The position numbers were made by a program, and so were the translations under genes. A stretch of DNA of 32,561 nucleotides. Origin: an uncultured Lachnoclostridium sp. GTDB lineage: Bacteria > Bacillota > Clostridia > Lachnospirales > Lachnospiraceae. Below the pieces are notes generated by a model. It was given only the letters and a program-made list of their open reading frames with translations, was not told the DNA's origin and ran no database searches. Location: the NCBI GenBank assembly GCA_947178155.1, contig CAMWXG010000013.1, forward strand, positions 1-32,561, written 5' to 3'. Positions 1 through 8,437 of the stretch are shown here, one piece after another; positions within the stretch are counted from its first letter, which is position 1; the number at the start of each line of letters is the position of its first letter.

Positions 1-668
1 CCATATTCCTTAGATGTAACTGCATATTCACTGTGAATCATTTCACGTTCAGATTCATAAATATTTCCTCTATCAGCCTCATCCATACATGGAATTAACT
101 GAATATAATCAAACTTATTCCTCTTATAAAATTTATACAAAGCAGAAGCCTTAGCAGAGGATTGCGCAGTAACCACTGACAGTATATTAAATTTCACATT
201 ATACTTATTAAACAGACTTATTGCACTCATAACTTTTTCAAAAGTACCATTACCACCTGTATCCTGACGATACATATCATGCATTTTTCTATTTCCATCA
301 AGTGATAACCCAACAAGAAAATCATTGCTCCCAAGAAACTCTGCCCAAGATTCATCAATAAGAATACCATTTGTCTGAATGGTATTCTCTATAACAAGAT
401 TTTTATAATTATATTCTTTCTGCAAATCAACTGCCTTTTTGAAAAAATCTATACCTGCAAGAGTAGGCTCACCGCCCTGAAATGCAAATGTCAAATAACT
501 ATCCGCATAATCAATAGCAGAAACTACAAGCTCTTTTAAAGTTTTCTCTGACATAAAACCTCTGCTGTACTCCTCACGCTTGTTACACAAACATTTATAA
601 AAACAATATTTGCAGTCAATATTACAATTAGCTGATGATGGTTTTATCAAAATACTTGCTGCCGGCAT
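1..668 (-). CDS. Anaerobic sulfatase-maturating enzyme (radical SAM), 3' end missing
   Basis: This enzyme oxidises the active-site Cys (or Ser) of a sulfatase to formylglycine using S-adenosylmethionine and Fe-S clusters, without oxygen. About 222 codons are visible; the gene runs off the left edge. The radical-SAM cluster motif CNIDCKYC (C15, C19, C22) is followed by YCFYKC and then GGEP at about residues 65-68, the usual order in this family. The family is normally about 370 residues, so roughly 150 are missing. The ATG at 668 is chosen because GAGGTG lies just upstream, inside the end of the LacI-type gene, which stops 3 bases before. This tight spacing implies co-transcription. Its natural client is the Cys-type sulfatase at 1821-4094. 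The assignment is by family motifs and neighbourhood; substrate preference (Cys or Ser type) is inferred from the client. Confidence 0.9.
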   Translation of the reverse strand, partial: MPAASILIKPSSANCNIDCKYCFYKCLCNKREEYSRGFMSEKTLKELVVSAIDYADSYLTFAFQGGEPTLAGIDFFKKAVDLQKEYNYKNLVIENTIQTNGILIDESWAEFLGSNDFLVGLSLDGNRKMHDMYRQDTGGNGTFEKVMSAISLFNKYNVKFNILSVVTAQSSAKASALYKFYKRNKFDYIQLIPCMDEADRGNIYESEREMIHSEYAVTSKEY

Positions 669-671
669 ATT

Positions 672-1721
672 TCACCTCGTTTCTAAACAACTGTCACGAA
701 CCATAAGCTTACACTCAAGTTCCGTTTTTACTATACTTTTATGTCCTCCTTTTATACGATCAACTAAAAGATTTAATGCAAATTTCCCCATTTCCTCTTT
801 TGGAAGCCTTACTGTCGTAAGCATTGGTCTTGTAAACTGTGCTTCCTCTATATCATCACTTGATATTATTGCTGGTTTAAATAGCAGATTTCTATGCATG
901 CTTAAACATTTAAGCATGCCTATTGCTGTTATATCATTGGCACAATATATTCCCGTAGGCATATCCCCTGATTGTAACAGGGTTTCCATTGCTTCAAATC
1001 CTTCTACCTCTGTCTGTCTTGTTGGTATTATATAATTTTCATTTAAATCTATATCATACTTATCTAATACATTTAAATACCCTCTATATCTTGCCTCATT
1101 ACAGCAGTCACCTACATAACCAATTTTTTTATGTCCTAATGAAATAAGATGTTCTACCGCAATTGAAGCAATTTTACTTCCATCACACAGTACCTCGTCT
1201 ACTTCATAATTAGTAGAATTACGATTAATTGAAACAATACTCTTATACTTTTCATTAAGTTTCTTTATCGCATCTTTATTACACTTTCCAATAATTATAA
1301 GACCATCACACTTCTTACCAGAGTCTTCATACATACTGTTTGTCAGCTTATTTAAATCAGTATTTCTGCACTTTTTATCATCAGAAAAAACAGGCATATA
1401 CCATACATTAGAAAGTATACACATATGTTTATGTATCTCACTCTCAACTATATGAAGCACTTCATTAAAAAATGGATCTGTTTGTGCTTCATTCATACGA
1501 GTCATTAAAACACTTAAATAGTATGTTTTATTTATATCTCTATTTATGCCCATTTTTAGATTACGTGCTGCAACATTTGGAGTGTAATTTAACTCCATAG
1601 CAATATTCCATATCTTTTCCCTTATTTTATCAGAAGAGCACTTGTAATCAGGATTATTCAGCACTCTTGAAACTGTAGAAACTGACACTCCTGCTCTCTC
1701 TGCTATTAACTTAATAGACAT
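672..1721 (-). CDS. LacI/GalR-family transcriptional regulator
   Basis: A 349-residue DNA-binding regulator. The N-terminal helix-turn-helix has the family pattern IKLIAERAGVSVSTVSRVLN at residues 2-21, followed by the hinge helix (NYTPNVAARNLK) and a periplasmic-binding-protein-like sensor domain ending near residue 345. I place the start at the ATG at 1721, with GAGG 6-7 bases upstream, rather than at the in-frame ATG at 1745, which lies inside a large palindrome. The gene sits between the sulfatase and the maturating enzyme, so it probably senses the transported sulfate ester or its desulfated product. A promoter with an overlapping 46-base palindrome precedes it, which suggests autoregulation. 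The long, unusual spacing between HTH and sensor is within family range. Ligand unknown. Confidence 0.9.
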   Translation of the reverse strand: MSIKLIAERAGVSVSTVSRVLNNPDYKCSSDKIREKIWNIAMELNYTPNVAARNLKMGINRDINKTYYLSVLMTRMNEAQTDPFFNEVLHIVESEIHKHMCILSNVWYMPVFSDDKKCRNTDLNKLTNSMYEDSGKKCDGLIIIGKCNKDAIKKLNEKYKSIVSINRNSTNYEVDEVLCDGSKIASIAVEHLISLGHKKIGYVGDCCNEARYRGYLNVLDKYDIDLNENYIIPTRQTEVEGFEAMETLLQSGDMPTGIYCANDITAIGMLKCLSMHRNLLFKPAIISSDDIEEAQFTRPMLTTVRLPKEEMGKFALNLLVDRIKGGHKSIVKTELECKLMVRDSCLETR

Positions 1722-1742
1722 ATTTACCTCACTCATGAATGA

Positions 1743-1788
1743 CAATAATCATATTAAGCATATTTAAAATATGTTAATATGATTATTG
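1743..1788. promoter_or_regulatory. 46-base palindrome, probable operator of the LacI-type gene
   Basis: Perfect 15-base arms CAATAATCATATTAA and TTAATATGATTATTG flank a second, inner palindrome (CATATTT-A-AAATATG) with one extra G. The whole lies between the sulfatase stop and the regulator start and overlaps the predicted -10 box. There is no GC-rich stem or adjoining T-run, so an operator is more likely than a terminator. An RNA hairpin acting as a processing or translation-control element is the alternative. Confidence 0.55.
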
Positions 1789-1810
1789 CATTTAAATAAC
1801 ATTATGTCAA
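1782..1810 (-). promoter_or_regulatory. Predicted sigma-A promoter of the LacI-type gene
   Basis: On the minus strand a perfect -35 TTGACA (1805-1810) is separated by 17 bases from AATAAT (1782-1787). It would start transcription inside the 46-base palindrome, giving the regulator and the maturating enzyme a transcript independent of the long operon. Confidence 0.5.
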
Positions 1811-1820
1811 CTTGTAAACC

Positions 1821-4094
1821 TTAATCTGCATGTAACTCTTTTTCTATTAAATCTTTTTGATTAATATTTGATGCCTCAACATCAATAACTATTTTTTCTA
1901 TCTCGCCTGTATATTCAAAAGGAGCAGAATAATCAGCCTCATTTACAGATGTAATTTTATCTACCCTGAATGATGTAGTTCCCATTGTCATATAATTAAA
2001 TTCCTCAACCTTTGTTTCCCCAGTCTTTGAACCATTAATATATAACTCTACATCTGCTTTCCCCTTTCCTTTTATGCAAAACTTCCTTTTCAATTCTATT
2101 ATTCCTGTACCAAGCTCACTTTCTGACACAGCATGATAATATTTTTCTCCATAGAGATTATATACATAATGCAGATGATTATTAAGTATATAAATACTTG
2201 TGCCGCCAAAACGATCTCCGCTTGAAATTAATACTCCTTCTTCCTTATCACTCTTCCTGTTAAGTCTGATTGTAATTGTATTATTTCTTGAGCTTATTCC
2301 AAAATTCATTGGTAAATCATATGGAAACTCTACATTATCATATTCTTTATGTACTGCTGGAAAAACCATACTTTCAAATCTTTTACCCATTTGGCCTTTA
2401 TATGCATGAAACCCATGCTTATCCATAGGAAATACTCCATACTTAGACGCCTCAATAAACCACTCTTCCTGCAGTTCTTTTAATTTATCAGGATACTTAT
2501 CTGCCACATTATATTTCTCTGAATAATCTTCATCTACATGGTAAAGCTCCCATACATCTTTATCATAATCTTCTGTAAATTCATGATTTGTAACAGCTTT
2601 CCACCCCTCCTTATAAATAGAGCGGTTTCCAAACATTTCAAAATATTGTACATGTTTTCCTGTATCAGCATTTTCATTATCAAATGAAGCTTTAAAGCTG
2701 ATACCCTCCAGCTCTTTCTGTGCCACTCCCTTAATTACTTTAGGCTTTTCAAATCCAAGCATATCAAGAATTGTAGGTGTTATATCTGACACATGATTAA
2801 ACTGTCTTCTTATTCCGCCCTTATCTTCTATCTGCTCGGGATAACGCATAATAAGCGGATCTTTTACCCCTCCTTCATACACCCATGTCTTATACCATTG
2901 GAAAGGAGTATTACCTGCATTCGCCCAGCCTGTAGGATAATGTGGCATAGAATATTCATCACCTATAGTATCATAATGTTTGAGTGCAAGCTCTACATCA
3001 TGAGGATATTCCTCTGTTATATCCATACTTGAAGCCTGATTGAAGTGACCATCTTTACCACCTTCGGCACTTGCACCATTATCCGATGTAAATACAATAA
3101 TGGTATTATCTAAAATATTTGATTTTTCTAAAAAGTCTATCAATCTTCCAATCTGAGCATCAGTATGTTCAAGCATACCTGCAAATGTTTCCATGTATCT
3201 TGTGTAAGCCCTCTTCTGGTCATCATTAAGGCTGTCCCATGCCGGCACATACTCATTACGTTCAGTAAGCTCTGCGCTTTCATTTACTATGCCCATTTCC
3301 TTTTGTCTTGCAAACCATTCTTCACGAATCACATCCCAGCCTTTATCAAATTTTCCCTTATACTTATCAATATATTCTCTTGGCGCATGATGTGGAGAAT
3401 GCATTGCTCCAAATGCAAGATATAAGAAAAATGGCTGCTCTGGATATGAAAATCTGTGTTTATAAATATACTGAATAGCATTATCAACAAAATCCTCTGT
3501 TGCATGATATCCGTCTTTTGGCTCCTTTGGCTGACTAACCCTTGTGTTATCACGTGTTAATGTAGGATGCCACTGATCCATATGTGCATCAAGAAAACCA
3601 TAGTAATTATCAAATCCCTTTCCTAAAGGCCAATTATTAAATGGACCTGCGTCCGTTCTTTCATCTGCGCCACATAAATGCCATTTTCCAACAGCAAATG
3701 TACGATAATCATATTCCTTTAAAATCTCAGCTATAGTAGCAAACTGGGGATTAATTCCGCCTAAATTATTATTTAAACCATTTCTTCCTTCTGTAGTTGT
3801 ATTTACACCACAGGAATGATGATTAGCACCTGTAAGCAATGATGCACGTGTTGCGGAGCAGACCGCCGTAGTATGGAAATTATTATATCTAAGCCCTTCA
3901 TCTGCCAATCTGTCAATATTAGGCGTATTTATATTTGAGCCATAACAGCCTAACTGCGCAAAGCCCATATCATCCATTAAAATATATATAACATTTGGCT
4001 TGCCCTTTGCCGGACTCTCCTCTCGCTCAAATGATATTGTTGTATCATACAATGACCTTCCAATTTTTCCTGTAAATTTACTCTTACCTGACAT
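1821..4094 (-). CDS. Cytoplasmic Cys-type arylsulfatase (AtsA-like)
   Basis: Hydrolyses sulfate esters. The 757-residue protein has the AtsA-type layout: metal ligands D41-D42 in ILMDDMGF, then the sulfatase signature VCSATRASLLTG in which C79 is the residue to be converted to formylglycine (C-x-A-x-R, a permitted variant of C-x-P-x-R). Further metal-site residues occur in FTSDNGAS. A C-terminal beta-rich domain of roughly 170 residues (with NNHLHYVYNLYGEKYYH) matches the extra domain of large AtsA-like arylsulfatases. No signal peptide is present, so it acts in the cytoplasm on imported substrate. It lies 81 bases after the binding-protein gene with no terminator between, and GGGAGA precedes the ATG. 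The exact substrate (aryl or alkyl sulfate) cannot be read from sequence; a sulfonate is not expected to be a substrate of this fold. Confidence 0.92.
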   Translation of the reverse strand: MSGKSKFTGKIGRSLYDTTISFEREESPAKGKPNVIYILMDDMGFAQLGCYGSNINTPNIDRLADEGLRYNNFHTTAVCSATRASLLTGANHHSCGVNTTTEGRNGLNNNLGGINPQFATIAEILKEYDYRTFAVGKWHLCGADERTDAGPFNNWPLGKGFDNYYGFLDAHMDQWHPTLTRDNTRVSQPKEPKDGYHATEDFVDNAIQYIYKHRFSYPEQPFFLYLAFGAMHSPHHAPREYIDKYKGKFDKGWDVIREEWFARQKEMGIVNESAELTERNEYVPAWDSLNDDQKRAYTRYMETFAGMLEHTDAQIGRLIDFLEKSNILDNTIIVFTSDNGASAEGGKDGHFNQASSMDITEEYPHDVELALKHYDTIGDEYSMPHYPTGWANAGNTPFQWYKTWVYEGGVKDPLIMRYPEQIEDKGGIRRQFNHVSDITPTILDMLGFEKPKVIKGVAQKELEGISFKASFDNENADTGKHVQYFEMFGNRSIYKEGWKAVTNHEFTEDYDKDVWELYHVDEDYSEKYNVADKYPDKLKELQEEWFIEASKYGVFPMDKHGFHAYKGQMGKRFESMVFPAVHKEYDNVEFPYDLPMNFGISSRNNTITIRLNRKSDKEEGVLISSGDRFGGTSIYILNNHLHYVYNLYGEKYYHAVSESELGTGIIELKRKFCIKGKGKADVELYINGSKTGETKVEEFNYMTMGTTSFRVDKITSVNEADYSAPFEYTGEIEKIVIDVEASNINQKDLIEKELHAD

Positions 4095-4175
4095 AAAACT
4101 CTCCCTTCTTAAAATGCATTTGCCTAAATAACATTTATAAACTTTTCCAATACAAAAAACGTATATTTATATTTC

Positions 4176-5261
4176 TCAAGAATTTTTCAATTCATCTTTT
4201 GCCTTTGCATAATATGATGTATCAAAAAACGAATCCACATCAACCTTTTCAGTAATTATTGAGTGGCTATACAGCCATTCATTTAAATCACTATAATATT
4301 TCAAAATATCATCTGTAATTTCAGGCGATAAAAATGATAATGTTTCATCAAATGAATATGATGTTTTCCATGCTGTTTCTGATATATTATCACTTTTAAG
4401 TGCTTCAAACATTTCATCATGATTCGTGGCTGCTCTTTCATATGAGCGTATAAGTGCTTTATTAATGGCAGTTCCAAGCTCCTCATTTTCTTTTAAAATA
4501 TCTGATTTAACTTCAAAGACAAATGTTGTACTTCCATTTACTTCGGCATCACTTTCAAGAACTTTGCCAATACCTGTTTCTTCATAATATGCTGCAATAT
4601 ATTTTGTAATTGCATATCCATCTGCATCCCCTGTCTGCAAAAGTGAAACTGCATCAGATGCTGCATTAATTATCTCAATTTTACTTTCGTCAAGACTATT
4701 TGCTTCAATAAATTTTTCCCAATAATACTGTGCCACCGTACCAGTTGGCACAATAACCTTTTTGCCCTCTAAATCCTTTGGTTCTTTAATGTCTTCTGAT
4801 ACAACTATGCCATATTGATTCGCACTGTTTGTCAATGCAACAACTGTTGTATCTATTCCGTTGCTTTTACTTGTAAAAGTCGGAAAATCACCTAAAATAG
4901 CAGCATCTATATCACCTGATGCAAGTGCTGCATTTATCTCTGGACCGCCTGTTCCAAAAGCAATAACTTCAACCGTATAACCCACTTTATTAAGTTCTTC
5001 CTCCAAAATTCCACTATCATACGCAAGATTTCCAAGTTCCATAGATTCATTACCATCAGTACCACCTGCACCTATTCTAAAAGTCTTTAATTCGCCATTA
5101 TCTGCCGCTTTAGCTGCCTTTACGTTAGATGTCTTATTTCCATTCTCTGATATGCCTGAACCTTCGCTCCCACACCCTGTAATACCAAACATAATCACTC
5201 CTGTAAGCATAATTGCTGCTGTTGCTTTCTTCCATATTTTTCTAATTCTCATAATATCCAC
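4176..5261 (-). CDS. ABC transporter substrate-binding lipoprotein (SsuA/TauA type)
   Basis: Extracellular binding protein of an organosulfur ABC importer. A basic start and hydrophobic stretch end in the lipobox ITGC with C30 as the lipidated residue, anchoring it to the outer face of the membrane. The mature part has the NMT1/SsuA-like pattern: FRIGAG, then EVIAFGTGGPEINAALASGDIDAAILGD, and GKKVIVPTGTVAQYYWEKF, typical of taurine, alkanesulfonate and nitrate binders. The frame opens with a GTG at 5261 preceded closely by GAGGGG; an ATG at 5252 (MRIRK) is the alternative start and gives the same mature protein. It follows the permease gene by 41 bases. Ligand specificity is inferred from the adjacent sulfatase to be a sulfate ester, but sulfonates, taurine or even a thiamine-precursor pyrimidine are also bound by relatives. 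Confidence 0.88.
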   Translation of the reverse strand: MDIMRIRKIWKKATAAIMLTGVIMFGITGCGSEGSGISENGNKTSNVKAAKAADNGELKTFRIGAGGTDGNESMELGNLAYDSGILEEELNKVGYTVEVIAFGTGGPEINAALASGDIDAAILGDFPTFTSKSNGIDTTVVALTNSANQYGIVVSEDIKEPKDLEGKKVIVPTGTVAQYYWEKFIEANSLDESKIEIINAASDAVSLLQTGDADGYAITKYIAAYYEETGIGKVLESDAEVNGSTTFVFEVKSDILKENEELGTAINKALIRSYERAATNHDEMFEALKSDNISETAWKTSYSFDETLSFLSPEITDDILKYYSDLNEWLYSHSIITEKVDVDSFFDTSYYAKAKDELKNS

Positions 5262-5302
5262 ATTCCCCTCATTGATTATTTTTAATATACAACTTTATAA
5301 TT

Positions 5303-6076
5303 CTAATTACTCTTCTCAGCCCTATTCCATGGTGTAATCATATCAAATATAATTCCTATTCCCTTATCCATCAATACACCCATAAGTCCTACTACTATCA
5401 TGCATACAATTACCACATCAGACTGCATCATACTTCTTGCATTGCTCATACGATAGCCTATTCCTGTAGTTGCAGCAATAAGCTCTGCTGCCACTACTGC
5501 CATCCATGATACGCCAAGCCCAAGTTTTAGCCCTACTAAAATATTTGGAAGGGCATTTGGCAAATATACAGATGTAAATGTTTTCCAAGCATTTAACTTA
5601 TATAACCTTGCAACCTCTATGTATCCTTGCGGCGTGCTTTCCATTCCACTCTCTGTGTTTACAAGTATTGGGAAAAATGCTGCAAGTACAATAATTACTA
5701 CTTTTGACATTTCGCCAATTCCACACCACAGTATAATAAGCGGTATCCATGCAATCATTGGTATCTGCCTGATTATTGTAACAACAGGCTGAAAAAGCAA
5801 CTTTATATTTTTAGACATTCCCATAAGGGACCCTAACAAAATTCCAAAAAATGCTGAAAATGCATATCCTTTTAATACCCTGCTTATACTTACTATTAAA
5901 TCCTCCTGTAACTGACCTGTACTTATCATTGTCTTAAAAGCGCCGCTAACTTTTGATATACTTGGCAATATCCCGCTTGGTATAGAGCCATAAGTTGTTA
6001 CATAAAACCATGCTGCAATTACAGCTAATGGAAGCAGCATACCTAATATTACTTTTTTCATAGTATTGTTTTTCAT
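5303..6076 (-). CDS. ABC transporter permease (SsuC/TauC type)
   Basis: A 257-residue inner-membrane permease with about six hydrophobic segments. The cytoplasmic EAA loop that contacts the ATPase reads EVARLYKLNAWKTFTSVYLP followed by the family's N-A-L-P and G-L-K-L-G-L-G segment, close to the SsuC/TauC/NrtB consensus. The start at 6076 is supported by GAGAGG 6 bases upstream. It lies between the ATPase gene (41 bases upstream) and the binding-protein gene and completes the importer. Homodimer formation is the rule in this family, fitting the presence of a single permease gene. Confidence 0.92.
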   Translation of the reverse strand: MKNNTMKKVILGMLLPLAVIAAWFYVTTYGSIPSGILPSISKVSGAFKTMISTGQLQEDLIVSISRVLKGYAFSAFFGILLGSLMGMSKNIKLLFQPVVTIIRQIPMIAWIPLIILWCGIGEMSKVVIIVLAAFFPILVNTESGMESTPQGYIEVARLYKLNAWKTFTSVYLPNALPNILVGLKLGLGVSWMAVVAAELIAATTGIGYRMSNARSMMQSDVVIVCMIVVGLMGVLMDKGIGIIFDMITPWNRAEKSN

Positions 6077-6117
6077 CTCTTACCTCTCTCACAGGCAAGA
6101 TGCCTGCTTTTCTATTT

Positions 6118-6921
6118 TTAATTTGCATACTCCATATTATCCATTAAATCCTTTGCATCTTCAAAGAAGTAATTGTATATGCGCTTTTTATATGCAGCAA
6201 ACCCTGTACTGCCCCTCTTTTTAGACTCAATAGAATCAGTTTTGATTATCTCCTTAATTTCGCCTGGTCTTGCTGACATGACTACAATCCTGTCTCCGAG
6301 ATAAATCGCTTCATCAATATCATGTGTTACCATAACCATAGTTGTTCCTTCCGCTTGATGAATTCGAAGAATTTCCTGCTGCATTTGTATCCTTGTAAGT
6401 GCATCTAATGCTCCAAATGGCTCATCAAGAAGAAGAATAGTAGGATTATTGGCAAGTCCTCTTGCAATAGCAGCTCTCTGTGCCATTCCTCCTGATAACT
6501 GCTTTGGATAACTATTTTCAAATCCTTTAAGTCCAACCATCTCAAGATGTTTCTCTACTTTTTCTTCTCTTTCAGCCTTTGGCAAATCCCTTAATCCAAA
6601 TCCCACATTATCTTTTATCTTAAGCCATGGCAAAAGCCTATGGTCCTGAAATACCATTCCACATCTTGGTCCCGGGCCTACTACTGCATGGCCATTTCGT
6701 TCTACAATACCATTCTCATAGTCAACAAGCCCACACATAATTTTTAATAATGTACTTTTACCACACCCACTATGACCTACTATCGTTATAAATTCTCCCT
6801 TTTTAATTTGAAGATTAATATTCTTTAAAATATCAATAGGCTGCTTATCTACTATAAATTGTTTATTAAGATTTTTTATATTGATAATATATTTATTATC
6901 AGCTTCTTTTTTAATGCCCAT
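6118..6921 (-). CDS. ABC transporter ATPase (SsuB/TauB type)
   Basis: Energises the importer. From the chosen start the protein has 267 residues, usual for the family: Walker A GHSGCGKST at 49-57, Q-loop Q92 in FQDHRLLPW, signature LSGGM at 142-146, Walker B ILLLDEP at 162-168, D-loop ALDALT and switch H200. The FQDHRLLPW and PFGALDA strings are typical of the sulfonate/taurine/nitrate ATPases. I start at the ATG at 6921 because GGAGG stands 8 bases upstream. The frame stays open to an ATG at 7062, but the added 47 residues have no ribosome site and no family resemblance. This is the first gene of the sulfate-ester cluster. Confidence 0.93.
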   Translation of the reverse strand: MGIKKEADNKYIINIKNLNKQFIVDKQPIDILKNINLQIKKGEFITIVGHSGCGKSTLLKIMCGLVDYENGIVERNGHAVVGPGPRCGMVFQDHRLLPWLKIKDNVGFGLRDLPKAEREEKVEKHLEMVGLKGFENSYPKQLSGGMAQRAAIARGLANNPTILLLDEPFGALDALTRIQMQQEILRIHQAEGTTMVMVTHDIDEAIYLGDRIVVMSARPGEIKEIIKTDSIESKKRGSTGFAAYKKRIYNYFFEDAKDLMDNMEYAN

Positions 6922-7101
6922 TAAACTTTCCTCCGCTTTTCTCTGTTGATGATGAGATTGGAACCCATACCTACACTCCTTTTCAAAGTTTTTGTGTGAA
7001 AACGATGTCAGGCATTTATTGTCAATATCATCAAATATGCAAACATTATTCATATTTTTCACTATTTTTATATATCATTTGACGCTCTGAATACAAAGTT
7101 G

Positions 7102-7115
7102 TGAAAACGTTTTCC
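7102..7115. promoter_or_regulatory. cre/LacI-family operator-like palindrome
   Basis: TGAAAACGTTTTCC contains the perfect 12-base palindrome GAAAACGTTTTC with a central CG, the hallmark of LacI/GalR/CcpA-family operators. It sits just upstream of the possible -35 of the sulfate-ester operon. The same ten bases TGTGAAAACG recur at 6995-7004, downstream of the predicted start. It could be bound by the LacI-type protein encoded at 672-1721 or by CcpA; the sequence alone cannot distinguish them. Confidence 0.5.
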
Positions 7116-7183
7116 TAATGAATATACCTTTACTTTCCGCTATATAACCAGTAACAAGCAGTGCTTTCAGGGCTGAATGCACA

Positions 7184-7208
7184 CATTTTGCCAAAATCAT
7201 GCAAAATG
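7184..7208. repeat. Inverted repeat, possible operator
   Basis: CATTTTGC and GCAAAATG form perfect 8-base arms separated by nine bases. It lies between the divergent promoters, upstream of both. No T-run follows, so it is not a terminator. Function unknown. Confidence 0.4.
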
Positions 7209-7232
7209 GCGCTGCAAAAGTAAAATTTAATA

Positions 7233-7262
7233 TTGAATTATTCTAGGTAAATACTATATACT
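7233..7262 (+). promoter_or_regulatory. Predicted promoter of the DNA methyltransferase gene
   Basis: TTGAAT (7233-7238), an 18-base spacer and TATACT (7257-7262) precede the ATG at 7298. The ribosome site is weak (AGAAAGTG), suggesting low translation, which is common for orphan methyltransferases. Confidence 0.4.
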
Positions 7263-7297
7263 ATACATAGATTAAATCTAAGAAAGTGTAAAATATT

Positions 7298-8437
7298 ATG
7301 AAAACAATTATTAAATGGCCAGGCGGCAAATCAAGAGAAGTTGAAAAATTTATAAATCTTATACCTGAATTTGACAGATATGTTGAACCATTTTTTGGTG
7401 GAGGAGCGGTATTTTTTCAGTTAGAACCTAAAGCTGCCGCTGTAAATGATATTTCCCCTATGCTTATGCTTTTTTACCAGCTTATAAAGGAGCAGAATCC
7501 ACAATTTAAAGAGTATTTATACGATTACGACAATGCATTTAAATCACTTATAGAAACTACAGAAAAATACTATTCAAAAATATTTGCCACGTATAATAAT
7601 TATAGTGTCAGTCAAAATGACGAAGATATAACAAACTTGATAGAATTTATTATATGCAAATCTTTGTATGCCAAAAATCTTATACTCAATAAATCAGATT
7701 ATTTGAATACTATCTTTAAAACTGTTCAGAACAAATTTGTAAGAACAAAGAAAAATAATGCTGCAAAGCCATTTTCTCACGAAGATTTAAAGGAAAATTT
7801 AAAAACCGGATTTACAAGCGGATTTTATATGTATTTCCGCGATATATATAATAAGCTGGCAGATAAAACACTTATTAAAGATGATTCTTATATAGCTGCC
7901 AATTTCTATTTTATACGAGAATACTGTTATGGCTCCATGTTTCGTTATAATGCTAAAGGTGATTTTAATATACCTTATGGAGGGATAAGCTACAATAAAA
8001 AAAACTTTACTGCTAAAATCAATAATCTGTTTAATTACGAAATCACAGAATTATTTAAAAATACAAGTTTATTTAGTGAAGATTTTGAAACTTTCTTAAA
8101 CAGCATATCACTTACTGAAAGAGATTTTATTTTTCTGGATCCTCCATATGACAGCGAATTTTCAGAATATGAAGGCAGAGAATTTGCAAAAGAAGACCAC
8201 ATACGACTTGCTAATATACTAAAAAAGACAAATGCACAATTTATCTTAATTATAAAAAATACTGATTTTATATACAATCTATATAACAATACATTTTCAG
8301 AAAGCAATGTTTCAGAAAATAGTTCTTATGAAAATAAACTTAGAATACTTGCTTTTGATAAAAGCTACACCTATAATGTCAGAAGCAGAAATGACAGAAA
8401 TACAAAACATTTAATAATAACAAATATCCCTGATTAA
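7298..8437 (+). CDS. Adenine-specific DNA methyltransferase, Dam/D12 family
   Basis: Transfers a methyl group from S-adenosylmethionine to the N6 of adenine in a short DNA target. Family motifs in the alpha-type order: KWPGGK at 6-11, the AdoMet-binding EPFFGGGAVFF at 30-40, YCYGSMFRYN with NIPYG at 209-227, and the catalytic LDPPY with D281-Y284. Relatives such as E. coli Dam and M.DpnII have about 270-285 residues and DPPY near 180-195. Here the protein has 379 residues, and roughly 90 extra residues lie between the AdoMet motif and YCYG. No restriction endonuclease gene is next to it within this window, so it appears to be an orphan, either regulatory or a remnant of a restriction system. 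It is convergent with murI, whose stop lies 8 bases from its own. Target sequence not predictable. Confidence 0.9.
   Translation: MKTIIKWPGGKSREVEKFINLIPEFDRYVEPFFGGGAVFFQLEPKAAAVNDISPMLMLFYQLIKEQNPQFKEYLYDYDNAFKSLIETTEKYYSKIFATYNNYSVSQNDEDITNLIEFIICKSLYAKNLILNKSDYLNTIFKTVQNKFVRTKKNNAAKPFSHEDLKENLKTGFTSGFYMYFRDIYNKLADKTLIKDDSYIAANFYFIREYCYGSMFRYNAKGDFNIPYGGISYNKKNFTAKINNLFNYEITELFKNTSLFSEDFETFLNSISLTERDFIFLDPPYDSEFSEYEGREFAKEDHIRLANILKKTNAQFILIIKNTDFIYNLYNNTFSESNVSENSSYENKLRILAFDKSYTYNVRSRNDRNTKHLIITNIPD

Larger units (their letters stand above)
6922..7297. other. Intergenic control region between the sulfate-ester operon and the DNA methyltransferase
   Basis: No gene is supported here. It holds divergent regulatory signals: on the minus strand a possible -35 TTGTAT (7091-7096) and -10 TATATA (7069-7074) for the ABC/sulfatase operon, a LacI-type operator at 7102-7115, a second related site near 6995-7010, and an 8-base inverted repeat at 7184-7208. 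On the plus strand there is a predicted promoter for the methyltransferase. Confidence 0.5.

Noticed and set aside
6922-7062. N-terminal extension of the ABC ATPase to an ATG at 7062
   Set aside because: No ribosome site, no family similarity, and GGAGG is ideally placed before the ATG at 6921.
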